NCBI GenBank assembly: GCA_028023455.1 | Contig: JAQFVV010012544.1 | Coordinates: forward strand, 1,684,501-1,748,500 | Length of the DNA stretch: 64,000 nucleotides | Reading direction: 5' to 3' | From: Epiperipatus broadwayi | Taxonomy: Eukaryota > Onychophora > Udeonychophora > Euonychophora > Peripatidae | Part shown: in pieces, positions 1-12,000 of the stretch | Layout of the letters: the number at the start of each line of letters is the position of its first letter | Position numbering within the stretch: position 1 is the stretch's first letter | The notes under the pieces: generated by a model | The model's database searches: none | What the model saw: only the letters and a program-made list of their open reading frames with translations | Told to the model about the DNA's origin: nothing | Made by a program: the position numbers and the translations under genes

Positions 1-694
1 TTGGCAAAATGAAAATTTTTAATCACGCAATTTTAAAACTTACTCTCTCCATTGACTTACGTGTGGATTACCAGCACTATTCCGTCGCACAATTCAGACA
101 TTGATCATATACACTAGCACGCTATTTATACTAAATGGAGCTTGAGGAATTAACCTCCAATATACCCGTTATCTTGCCATAACTTTCTAAACAAACACAA
201 TATTCAACACCTTCCATGGTGGAATTATCTCTATTTTCTCATGAGGTATATGGAATATCACCGAAGGGCTGTAGAATTAACTACTATATTAAATAGTTTG
301 GTGGGTCCTTGCCTCTTAATTGGGCATAATAGGAACACACACCAAATATAATCCTCTCCTGGGATTTTAACGAATGAAATACCCTAAATACTATATAAAG
401 TACTGATCGTCCTACTCTGAGAAGCGATCAATTGGGTTATAAACATACCCGAATACTAGATTTATCTATTCCCCTCATGGAAAATAAAGCTTTTGGGGAG
501 ATTATTTTCTATCCCACAAAATAAGTACATTACAATTATTACTTAGGCGCGTATTAAGCCTATACCGATGCTATATCGGGGCAAGACAAGCAAATACACT
601 AATTACACTAAATTTATGTTCCGGGGTATACTTAGATCAGCGTCTGATATCAATGGATATCACAGAATACAATAATAATTTTCACTTTTGCCAA
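1..694. mobile_element. TIR-bounded, CpG-retaining repeat, probable non-autonomous DNA transposon
   Basis: The first bases (ttggcaaaatgaaaattttt) are matched in inverted orientation by 674-694, whose complement reads ttggcaaaagtgaaaatta, giving an imperfect terminal inverted repeat of about 20 bp. The block between is visibly richer in G+C and in CpG than almost all of the remaining window. No ORF of useful length lies inside, so it would be non-autonomous. The superfamily is not identified, and the outer target-site duplication cannot be checked because the left end coincides with the window edge. The element could also extend beyond position 1. Confidence 0.5.
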
Positions 695-3680
695 AGAAAC
701 ATTCAACAAATAATTGGAAGTATAGTATTTTGAACTAAACTAAGTGAATGCGTTAATACAGAATAATTGGGAATAAGTTCCTTAATTAACATAGTATAAA
801 TTTGTTTCATACTTTAAATAAGTAATATTTTGTATAGCACTTCTCTTTAATTACTTCTGATAATTTTAACTAGATATTTTGCCTATTAAGTATCTAAATT
901 CTTCTTCTTTTACGCATCTGACATCTAAATTGATACTCATAATTACATATCATAAGTAAACACATTTTATAAAAAAAAATAATAATATTTTTTTCATGTC
1001 AAATATAAATTTAACCTAGAATAATTACATAAAAACATACCTTTATGATTATAAGGTCATTTAAATATTGCTTGAATATAATAGCCTTTAACCTGCTGAT
1101 ATAAAAAAAAAAAAAATACACATAATTTTACAAATTAGTAAAAAAAAATCATTACTTAACAAGTGCTTATAATATCACTAAAAAAAAAATGTTTTCCGTT
1201 GGGCACTTTATCCAGATGAAGAACTTGATTCATTCGTAGTTCACGAAGCAAATTTAAACAAGAAACACATTTTATTATTTCATTTATAAAAAGTTGCCTT
1301 CATTCTGGTGCACTTAACAGTAGGCAAAGGAAAACATAGCAGCGTTGATTTTAATTCTTTCTTGAATTAACTGCTATAATTATGGGATCCAAGAAAACAA
1401 TACAGATTTTAACATTACGAATATTTGACAATAAACGATCACATATACAATTCTTTTCTTTTATGATTGGCGATACGTATCATTTTTTTTTTTTTTAGCT
1501 AGCTGCCTTATGAATAAAAGAATGTGCGAATTTTTCCAAAATATTATTTTTATTGACTGCAGCTGACTTACGTGGATATAAAGTTTTATGACTCCAATGG
1601 ATGTATAATATAACATATTATATTATAGTTATAATTAAATCACTAATGTTTATAGTTTTTATTCCTACTCTAGGAATTATAATTTTTCTTTAATAATGAA
1701 TACTCCGTAAATGCACACATACAAATTTTCCAATATTTGCCTTGAGAAAATTTATATTTCTTTTTAAAAAATATGCAGGTGCATAAGTAAATATCATTTA
1801 TTATTTATATTATTTCTGGATAATTTTCAGTGAATAAAACATATTTTAACGTGGGGAACTTGCATTATTTTCTAAAGCAGACAATTTCTGTTAGAAAGAG
1901 CGCGAAACTTTTTGGTTAACTTTCCTTGGCTTTTATAATATGTCTTTTAATTCTAGTTTTTCTTTTATACCATGAAAAAATTATTAAATAAGGCAAAGTT
2001 AACAAATAATTATTTATTTCTTGGAAGTTACTTATATTGCTTAGTTTAACTATAATGGTATTTTCCTTGATCGCTGTAGTCAATACGGTGATCTCGAACT
2101 TTAGCATAAGATAGCACATTTTGAGTATAAAAAGCTTTAAAATAGGTAGATCAATAGAAGCTTATGGATGTCTTATCAAAATATTTTAGCTAGACATGAT
2201 TTTGTTAAAATGTTACTTGAATTATATTTATTTCTGCAATAAAAAATACAAAAATTTGTTACCGAATTTCAGCACTGCTTCCTCTTGTAAAACTTATGTC
2301 AGACTAGTTTTCTACAAAGTTTCGCGGTCTTCTTTTAGCGACCTCTGACAGAAAAATCGTTATTTAATTATACATAAACAAAAGAAAAGGGAAAAAAGAA
2401 AAACTTATTACAGTTATATATTTCTGTATGATTTAAATGGATTACAAGATAATTTGACAAATAATGTAAAATAATAAATATCTTTAACTAATAATGCTTA
2501 TTAGTGATGTATCATTCTGTATACATTATTATCTAAATAATTTTAAAAAAAATTATCAGAAGTTATTGAGCTTTATGATAAGACACTCATCTACTCTCCC
2601 CTCTACCCATCCAAAATCAATTACTGTTTATGAGATGTGCTTTTATACTATATTAAAGTGCTCTTATTGTTAATAATTTTAACTAAATTATTTATGCTCT
2701 TCTTTAAAATGACATGGGATTACCAAATTTATTAATTATTTGCTTAAAACACGTTAAAGTGAGTAAATAGCATACTTTATTAATCACTTAATATTATTAT
2801 TATTTTACTTTTTATTTCCTAGAAAAGGATTGCATTGTTTTCCTGTAGGAAATAATGCTAAACAAACCAAGTGTCAATAACACTAGGTTACAATATATAT
2901 ATATATAAAAGAATTAACTAAAATATAAATTGTTTTCCACACTTCACAAATATTTCATTTATTAATAAGTTCTTAAATAGTTTATCAAAGATTACAAAAT
3001 AAGACTGTTTTTAATTAACATAGACAGGCATTGAATATCAAACTAATAAATTGTAAATCATAATTTTAATATTTTTCTGACAAATAAAGTATATATATAT
3101 GAAATATAGACTGGTATAGTATAAAATTACAATACAGAACTATTATTCATTATTGGGAAATCTCTAATCTAATGAATAACCAATAAAACTTATTAATATA
3201 TAATATGCCTGATTTTTTTTGCTTATTTGTTTTGTTTTATTATTAATATTGTGTTTTGTAATAAGTAACTTACAACATTAATTTTAATCTTGCTAATATA
3301 TAAAATAATTATAAATTTTATACAAATTTTGTTTCAGTATTCTGTATACATAAATAAAAAGCTTTTTTAATATTTACAATTAAAAATATCATATCAACAA
3401 AATATTTTTTCTTTAAATTTTATATTATTATAGAAAATGGCATTTTGTTATACAAAATGATCCATGTAATAAAAAATAAATGAATAAATAAATAATCAAA
3501 AGTTTTGCTCAGAATGTGAATACTTTTACTTATAAGTCTATTACTATATCCTAATGTTAATTTACAGAGGATATCATAATAGTTATATTTGTATTCTCTA
3601 CTATATGTGAGCAATATATATGTAATCCATACCTTGTCTGTTGTCTGAATATATGTATGTTTGTCCATAATGTTTTTCTG
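695..3680. other. AT-rich stretch without recognised genes
   Basis: No credible coding region was found. Up to about 2350 the sequence still contains scattered CpG dinucleotides (for example around 1230-1250, 1890-1900, 2070-2100 and 2310-2345); after that they become rare. Short poly(A), poly(T) and TA runs are common. Confidence 0.6.
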
Positions 3681-3685
3681 GAGCA

Positions 3686-3885
3686 CCCTCTGAACTTTTT
3701 TATTCAGAGGGCACTAGTAAGTAATCCTTTTATTATACCTAGTTGTCCATAATTCTGTTAAATTCCCATATGATCAAATATAACAGGTATATTTAAAATT
3801 TTTAATTTTAATTTAGCTTTATTAATAGTTATGTGTACTCGATTGAAGGCTGGGTACGTTTCTGAAGTGTACCAACAGGCTGTTA
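3686..3885. repeat. Direct repeat, copy 1, with a 9-bp hairpin at its start
   Basis: This copy opens with a hairpin: ccctctgaa at 3686-3694 pairs with ttcagaggg at 3703-3711. It continues through 'tagttgtccataat', 'acaggtatatttaaaat' and 'tttctgaagtgta'. The same order of blocks recurs at 4056-4240. The family is not recognised. Confidence 0.6.
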
Positions 3886-4055
3886 CAATTTCTTTTTTCA
3901 ATTTTTCACTTGTGAAGTTTTCACATTTTTTTATATAATATTAAAATCTTTTGCTTAATTTATATTAAACTTTTAAAGAAAATTTATTAAAAGAATCAAT
4001 TAAAAAAACTATTACAAAAATGATCACCTTTCGAACCAGATATATTTCTCACATT

Positions 4056-4240
4056 TTGAATTTTTTTAATCAGAGGATGCTCCATGAAGTAATGTTTTAA
4101 TTACATATAGTTGTCAATAATATTGTCAAATTCACATATCAAACACAACAGGTATATTTAAAATTTAAAATTTAGTTTTAATAACAAAGCTAAATTTATT
4201 AATATCCTATCAGGTACATTTCTGAAGTGTATCAAACAGG
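4056..4240. repeat. Direct repeat, copy 2
   Basis: This is a diverged copy of 3686-3885 in the same orientation, recognisable by the order 'tttttaatcagagg', 'tagttgtcaataat', 'acaggtatatttaaaat' and 'tttctgaagtgta'. The left arm of the hairpin is lost. A further scrap with 'atacatttctggtacc' follows near 4268. Confidence 0.55.
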
Positions 4241-5398
4241 TCAAAAATGATGGCATTTCCATAGGGTGGATACATTTCTGGTACCATAATAATTTTAATT
4301 ATTAGTTAAAAAAAGCTTTTATTGAAATACAAAGAAATTTTGTATCTCACAAATTATAAAGTAGATTCACATTATGCCAAGAAGTTAGAATGTGTATAGG
4401 TTACTGTATGCATGAATGTAATCACTCATAAACAAAACAACCTTTTCTCAGTGAAATATAGGTACAAATAAATACAAAACCATTCCATGAAAAAATAAAA
4501 TTACATATATTATGATGATCAGATCTAATGAATGAGCCTAGATCAAATATATGCATGCAGTTTTGTTAAAAGAAATTTCAATACTAAATATTACAAATAA
4601 ATCAAATCAGATATCACATGACCTAATTTAAAACAGTACTAAATATGAATGTTAATCTTTATTAAAATATAGACAAGCAAGTTTTAAAAAAGGAGTTGAC
4701 AAAATAAGAAAAAAATAAGTAATGCCTTGATAAATCTTCATGAGAAAATCATTTTAATTGTTGAATAATTAGTTTAATATCATAATAGCAATAATTTAAT
4801 TTAGTTAATAAAATATTATTTACATATATAAAATAATATTTATTATCACATTAATTATAAGAGATAAACACTTGAAATGTATGTATATGATTAAGCATAA
4901 AATTATGAAATAAAAATTATTTGTTAAAATAAATGGGTTTTTTTTTTAATTTAAAACTAAAAAGTTAGTTTAAATTTTAAAGTACATGATTTAAAATTAT
5001 GGAAATTATCATATTTAATAGGTGTGAGTATTTTTGAAAAAGCCAATTCTCTTGATAAATAACTTTTAAAGAGTGAAATATAAAGTTACAGTTAGTATAT
5101 AAAGGCATTTTTCAATTATTTTATTGATAATTCTACATTTTTCTTCATTCCTTCAGTGCTTGCATTTATCTAAGAATAAAAATTTTACCCGTGCCTGCAA
5201 ATGTCAAAAACTTTAAAAAAAAAAAAAAAATGAAGGGAAATAATTTTGTAGTACATTTTAGTGATATGTAATTTTAAATGCCAGTCCTGTATTTCAATAT
5301 ACAGGAAGTAATATGTTTATAATGCTTAATCTATCTTTTGATACTTATGAACTATCAATAATTTTTATTAGTTATTCATTAGACTAGAGATTATTCAA
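4241..5398. other. AT-rich stretch, nothing recognised
   Basis: Very low G+C with homopolymer runs. No ORF, RNA gene or repeat copy was recognised. Confidence 0.5.
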
Positions 5399-6115
5399 TA
5401 ATGAATAATATGTCTGTAGTGTAATTTTCACTTCACCAGTTGTATGTAAGGTGGGGACTGGTTTCTATCCACTTTTAACACCTTGTCAAGATATGTAATC
5501 ATAAACATATTACCAAAGACATGAAAAAGATCTATGATCTTCAAGATGCACATTTCATGCTGAATCAGCATTTATCAGTAGGCCCAGACCACTATTTGAT
5601 ACATATATCTTAATTAATATTCAATGTTATTTGCTATATATATAGCCCACTATCAAACTTTGTTTACACAAACTCTTAGAGAGATAGAATTCAATATCTC
5701 TTTCAAACAGTTTCTAGTCTACCTACCCTTTATTGATGTGAGCCAACTATCTCAAGACCATGGTTTAAAGTTTGGAGACAATTTGAAAGAGATATTGAAT
5801 TCTATCTCTCTCAGCATTTATGTAAACAAAACTTGATAGTGGGCTATTGGTAAAGCTCCATCTAGTGATCATAAAATGCAAGCTATGAGTAAGTTATGAA
5901 ATTTATAACTTGTTTTGTTTATCATATATATATATATTGATGAGTGCTGGTTCAACATAAAATGTTCATCTTGGGAATCATAGATCTTTTTCACATATTT
6001 TTTATCAAATATTTATGATTACATCTCTCTACAATCTGTTAAAATTAGGATGAAACCATCTTGTATGAGAGTGTTGTAGTGAAAATTACACTACATAAAT
6101 ATTATTCATTTATGA
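5399..6115. repeat. Nested foldback: outer arms 5399-5588 and 5933-6115
   Basis: The outer left arm (starting near 'gtagtgtaattttcact') and the outer right arm (ending near 'agtgaaaattacactac') are inverted copies, each carrying a family R1 segment ('tgctgaatcagca' on the left, 'gatgagtgctggttcaaca' on the right) and a matching 'aaaagatctatgat' block. Between them lies a second, tighter inverted repeat, annotated separately. The open frame that crosses the centre is a by-product of the palindrome. Confidence 0.75.
5643..5846. repeat. Inner hairpin element with terminal tagcccactatcaa
   Basis: tagcccactatcaa at 5643-5656 is mirrored by ttgatagtgggcta at 5833-5846, and the arms run inward for about 65 bp through the 'agagatagaattcaatatct' block. 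It resembles a MITE of roughly 200 bp. Just outside its right end, 5849-5869 matches the terminal sequence of the hairpin element at 22764-22940, so at least two elements may be stacked here. Confidence 0.7.
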
Positions 6116-6788
6116 ATTGTTTTCTGAAATTTTAATAGTTAATTATTGCTCAATCTTTTTATCAAATTGGTTAAATTAGAAATGCAATATCACAAGAAGA
6201 TATATATTAGAATGGTAAAGGATTTTGAAAAGTACTTTACTACATAAAAAGTTTAAATTTGCAAAACATAAATTTATTTTAAACAACTACCATTCTTTTT
6301 GTTTAAAATACTTCAGCAATAATTATTTATAGTAGATATAACTTTATATCTGCATCAAACACCCTCAAAGAAAAGAGAGATTGTCACTATTTTGAATGTA
6401 GAATTAAATTTAAAGAGTTTTGTTTTAAATAAATTCTAAGTATGTTTCCATTAATTAAAATTTTAGTTCTATTAAAAATGTAGATAGGAAAAGATAATGG
6501 GTCCATTTGTGAAGAAAATATATTTAATTTTAAAAGGAATCATTTTGATACAATATAAATCTTTGCTTAAAGAAAAATAGTAAAACTATTTACTGTTATC
6601 TATATCTATAAATCAAGAATAAGAGATTCATTGTTAATACTATAAATAACTCAATACTACGAAACCAAACATGAAGAACAAAAAAAAAACCTTTCATTAA
6701 AATACCTTAATTTTTGCCACTGTCAATAACAATCAACTTCCTTAAAATCTTATAAAAAACAAAATTAATTCAAACTTCAAGGATTCTA
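6116..6788. other. AT-rich stretch, nothing recognised
   Basis: Only short homopolymer and TA runs are seen. No gene or repeat copy was recognised. Confidence 0.5.
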
Positions 6789-6805
6789 TATGTCTGACTA
6801 TTTTT

Positions 6806-6904
6806 TTTCTTCTGTCATAGCATCAGCCGGGAAGTGAATCCACTAACCCAGGACAATTGCTTGTAAAGCAGCTGTCGCTGACCTCTTGACCACCAATGCT
6901 TGAC
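6806..6904 (-). mobile_element. Short SINE derived from a class II (Leu/Ser-like) tRNA, copy 1
   Basis: On the minus strand the unit carries an A-box-like segment (tggtggtcaagaggtca, from 6879-6895) and a B-box-like segment (gtggattcacttccc, from 6829-6843), followed by an A-rich tail. The spacing between the boxes is long, as in tRNAs with an extended variable arm. The insertion is flanked by atgtctgactattttt (6790-6805) and atgtcttactattttt (6905-6920), a 16-bp direct repeat with one mismatch, the expected mark of LINE-mediated insertion. A one-off tRNA retropseudogene would look alike, but related copies at 27390 and 47909 favour a SINE family. Confidence 0.75.
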
Positions 6905-7014
6905 ATGTCTTACTATTTTTCATATCTATTTTTCCAGAAAAAAACATTTTTGTATAAATGAAAATTTGTAAAGTATATTTAAATTATAGATATAATAAAC
7001 ACCTCCATACTTCC

Positions 7015-7285
7015 CCATTCTTTTTAAATTCATATAAATAAAGATAAAATAAAAGACAAATGATCCCCAAGATGTAGTTCGTGCTGAACCAGCACTCATC
7101 AGTTGGCCCAGGTCACTATCTCTCATATATATCTTTATTATATGCAAAGTATTTATCTAGAGTAAATTGTTACATTTTCATTTACCATTGTCAAACTTCC
7201 TCCACTCACAATTTTGACACCATCCATTTGAGATAAATACAATAATGATTATTACTAATCCTTTTCGAAACTAGATATTATCTCT
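7015..7285 (-). repeat. Interspersed repeat family R1, copy at 7 kb
   Basis: Key blocks in plus order are 'catataaataaagata', 'gtgctgaaccagcactca', 'cagttggcccaggtca', 'tctctcatatatatct', and an end near 'gaaactagatatt'. The same order recurs at 33335-33615. Partial R1 segments occur at 5540-5615, 5938-6000, 16140-16205 and 16805-16860. It encodes nothing and its class is not known. Confidence 0.75.
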
Positions 7286-8944
7286 AGCACAGATATAAAC
7301 TTTAAACCTCAGTTAAAGATTAATATATCTGATATTTAAATTCTAAATGTTTCTGCTTCCAAATCATGCCTAATAATTATTTCCACAATATTGAAAATTG
7401 TTATCTTCAATAAATAAATTGTCCAAGATATTCTTATTTTTTTGGGAATTAAAATTCATTGAATATTTGATTTCACTAAAGAAAAAATTATAAGTTGTTA
7501 TTGTTTTAATGAAAATAAAGTTTAATTACTGCATGTATAATTTGGTTTATTTTATGGATGTATGTATAAGGTTTCTATGCAGATAAATTTTAATTTATTT
7601 TAAAAATCTTATTTACTGTACAATGCAAATAAATTATGTATTAATATATTTTTAAATTAAAATCGTAGATTTAATATTTTATTAATTAAAATATTAAAGA
7701 TATCATTTAAATTCTGTTTGTGTTATGACTTTAAAGATATTTGAAATTATAAACATTTTATTAAGATATTTAAAGATGCTGTAAAAGCAAACAACAAATC
7801 ATTAATGAATATTTATTTTCATATTTATATAAATAGTAATATCTGAAAAATTAGGCTAAACCGTTTTACATTAAAAGAAGTCTCCCTACTAATTATTTTC
7901 TTTATAAATGGACTTGAGATTGAAAAAAATGCATTCTATAATAATAAATTAGATTTAACGTTAAACAATCATACATACTTTATGTATGAGTACAGTATAC
8001 ATATGTAAATTAAAAACACTATTTTGGATTTAGATTAATGGATGGGATTAGAATATCAAATGGCATATACAAAATATATAAACACTTCTATGATTATTTA
8101 GTAGTTATTCGAATTGTTTTGAAAATTTTAAAATAATTTAAATTATCATGTGTTTATACTGAATATATATTTGAATAAATGCACTTATTTGGAGATAAAA
8201 GATAATCTTATCATAAATTTATTGATTAGAATATTACCTCATCCTTGGAATAAAACAGGTATTTTGCAGAATGATTTCACTTAATGATTATTAGGTTTTT
8301 TGAAGATGAGTAGTTGCTATCAATTAAAGAGGATTCTGATTTATTAATCATTTCTACTTTTGTATAATATATTTTAGAATATTTTATTGTGGAATATTAT
8401 TGTTGCAGTATAAGTATAATGTAAATCTTTCTACTGACAAATTCTGAGCCATAAGTTCATGATGCAATATTAGATGTCCTGTATTACAAATTATAATGTA
8501 TTTTTGTGACAAAATCCAACAAATATACTTTGATTATTTGTACAAAAAAAGTCAAGTTACAGATTAAAGGATGATGCTGTGTTAGTTATTATTGAATTAG
8601 TTATCATATGAATTTTGTCATCTTTTATAAAATGAATAATTCGAGATTGTAATAGGCATTTGTTTGTGTTTAAAAAATGTTATTTGTGTTTATGCTATCA
8701 CATGATAACAAGCCATCCATATTAAAATAACTCAACACACACATGAAATTAAACCTAACATTAATACATATGATGCTATATGATTGAATTAAATACTTTA
8801 AAAAGTATTATATTTAAAAGAATTAGAAGATAAAAGTCCTAAAGATAGTAATATTTGTGAAGTTTATTTTGATAATCAATTCTGAATCTTATAGATTAAT
8901 CATAGCATTGGTTTATACATAATCAAAATTTCTATTTTTTGGAG
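7286..8944. other. AT-rich stretch, nothing recognised
   Basis: Strong AT bias with no coding signal. No repeat copy was matched to other parts of the window. Confidence 0.5.
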
Positions 8945-8990
8945 AATAATAATAATAATAATAATAATAATGATGATGATGATGATGATG

Positions 8991-9030
<40 letters not shown>

Positions 9031-9050
9031 CAACAACAGTAATAATAATG
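8945..9050. repeat. Compound trinucleotide microsatellite (AAT/ATG/AAC)
   Basis: A run of AAT units switches to ATG units near 8971, back to AAT near 8990, and then to AAC near 9027 before ending. It is a simple-sequence repeat and likely length-polymorphic. Confidence 0.95.
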
Positions 9051-12000
9051 TCAAATTATTTAAATATATATTATTAATCAAAAGAGAGAGCCTAAGAATA
9101 TAGTTTGATACTGTTTACATTATAATAAATTATTTACTTTTAATCATTATAAACTATTTAACTCTTATTTTTTAAAACATATTAGTATTGTAGATATTTA
9201 AATTTAACAGCAGAATTGTTGTTCTAGCAACTAATCAGTAGCATAAAAATATCTAGAAGTAGATATTATGTAAAGAAGTTATAAATTATATAGCATATGA
9301 TAACATCTATCAATGAAAATTAAGCAATTAATAATCCACTTCTATTTTTGTTTATTGCAGTTGCTTATATGGTGTAATGTTGTGCAAACCATGAATATGA
9401 ATGATAGGAATAATTAATTGTCCTATTCTAAACTATGAATTGTGTGAATATGATATAACAATTGGATAAACCAATTACATATTGTTCAGGTTTATATAAT
9501 GTAAATCTTTTATTTATCTGCAGTAGTTTGAAAGCAAAATAATAAATTGTGAAGGTATCTATTGCTAAAATTTAGTACTAAAGCAATTCATGCATATTGT
9601 TTCAGCTGAAGGAAAATTCAATACTTTTTATATTCATTGTTATATTTGTCACATCTTATTTTTCCATCTATTTTCTTATGCATCATATTTTTTAGATCTT
9701 ACAAGATAATATTTTTTAAGTAACTGTTCCAAACATAGAGCAAAGAAAAATACAATCTTTGCATATTTATATTTTTAAATTAACATGCAGATCAACAAAA
9801 ATAATTCAAATACATATTCAATCAACATAGGGCCCACCTATTAGAACTCTTGTATATATAAATAATCATGGGAATATCTCCATGTGAGACAATGAGATGA
9901 AATGACAAATCTCTATAATGTGAATTTGATTAAAATAATTCCTGCATAATGTAAACCTATTTGACAATGGCACCCTAAAGTACATTCTTGAAAATATAAA
10001 AGTCAAATTGTGGATATTTTCTGAAAATCAGTACATGGGCACCTTTTATTTTGAAATAATTTTTTAAAAATATAATTACAATCAAATAATTTCTTAAAAT
10101 ATATATTTTGTAACTTCACTATAAAATGTTACTGTCCAAATTTATGCTTTATTAATCTATATATCCATGTACATAATAATGAATATAAACACTAGAAATT
10201 AATTGAGAATATCTGTATAAATAACCAGAGACAACTTTATTATTGGTGTTGCTAGAAAACTATCAATTACTAATTGACAGTCCTAAAGCTAATTTAAGTT
10301 TTTCTTAGTAATCTTACTAGCCTATTAAAGTATTTGTTCTGGATTTAAATAAATCTCTTTTTTATTTAAACTCAAAAGAATTTTAAATATTATATAGGAA
10401 TGCTTGTTTAGCCTTAGCAATATCTATTAATAGTTGATAGTTTTTAGTAATATATATATATATTAAAAATATTCTTTATAATAACAACTATAAATTTATT
10501 AAAATAATTACATTCATTAATTGATCATATGACAAATTTTAAATATTTAAAATAATAATATGAATAATCAATGTTTGTTAGACATATTTGTAAAAGAGAG
10601 AGAATAAATATAAAAAAGAATAATAAATATTTTTGTCTCTCTCTCTCTTTCTCTTTAATGATTTGATTTATTGATTGGTTTATAACTTTTTAAAAAAGAA
10701 GTAAAGTCTTTAAATAATGTTTATAAATTGCTAAAAAAAAAATAAAAAATATAGTATTATCATTTTTAGGGGGAATGCTTTTAATTAATTGAAAGAATTC
10801 TTCTCTATATATCTCTCAAAGAATGAAAAATGTGGTGTAAAATTAAAGAAATTTTCTGTTTCTAGTAATTAAGAAAAATAACTATAGAGTTTTCAATGAT
10901 TACTGTACAATTGGAATTTTTTAATTAATTAAAAAAGAGAAATGTTTTGTTAAAAGATAATGAATCCCAGCTTAATGCTGTTATGTCCATAATAAACAAT
11001 GATTGGATAGATATAGGGGCTGTGTTAAAAATAAAATAGAGGAACAAATAAATCATTAGATTCCATTATGCAATCAATAACAGTCAGACTTCATTTAGCT
11101 GTTGAGAAAAGAGTAGCATCCATAGCCTTAATTCAGCTGTTGAGAAGAGGACTGCAAGAAGTTAAGCTTTTGAGAGAAGAATGGTATAAAGTTAAGTTCA
11201 TAAACTAATGTTAGACAGGCTTCATTACTATTTTTTTTTAAATGACTTTTGAAATAGAGTTTCTAAAAATTATATGCTATGCTTTATTTAATTGCTGAGT
11301 ATCCTGAATATAACCATGTACTCTATTTTATCAAATAGAATATAAGACATGGATTTAGTCTGGGAGTAATTTGCAATAAGCCTTGTGCATCCATCAAAAA
11401 TCATGACTATCTAAACCTGTGCTGACTTAGCGTGAATAGGGGATATAAACACTGCTATCCAAAGAGAAAATAATTGATAAACTGATCCTGGGTTTATCTG
11501 AAATGATATAAATGTTAATTTCAAATTGGAATTACAAAAAAAAAGTTAATAAAAGAAGTTTTATATAAAAAGGACTATTTAAACTGAGCACATAAAGTTA
11601 GAAAAAGGTAAAATCTAAAAGTTATTAAAATTAGATAAACACTAAAGAGAATAAAACAAGAAAATCCTTGGTATTTAAGTATTGTAATATGTACAACTAC
11701 ATTTACAAATATCTTTTATGATGTTGACAATGATTAAGAGTAATGAATAATTTGTTTTTAATTTGTTTTTTTTAAATGTGTATTTGTAATTTTATCTTTT
11801 CTTCTCAAAATGTAAAAATGTATGACAACTTCCCATTTTCAAAAAAAAAAAAAGAAAATTCAATAAATTTAATTTTTTTTATTGTGAAATGTTGTTTTAG
11901 AGTTTTCATGGTTAAAAAAAACTCAGTTAAAATAAAAATTAATTAATTGGTAAGAACCACCAAGAAATAATTTTATTTGCTATCTAAAATTATGGAATGT

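Noticed and set aside
1916-2119. 67-codon minus-strand frame
   Set aside because: No recognisable motif, AT-driven composition, and no neighbouring exon signal.
5624-5836. 70-codon plus-strand frame
   Set aside because: It reads through the inner hairpin element. No independent support.
8945-9050. CRISPR-like or coding repeat
   Set aside because: Plain trinucleotide microsatellite without spacers.
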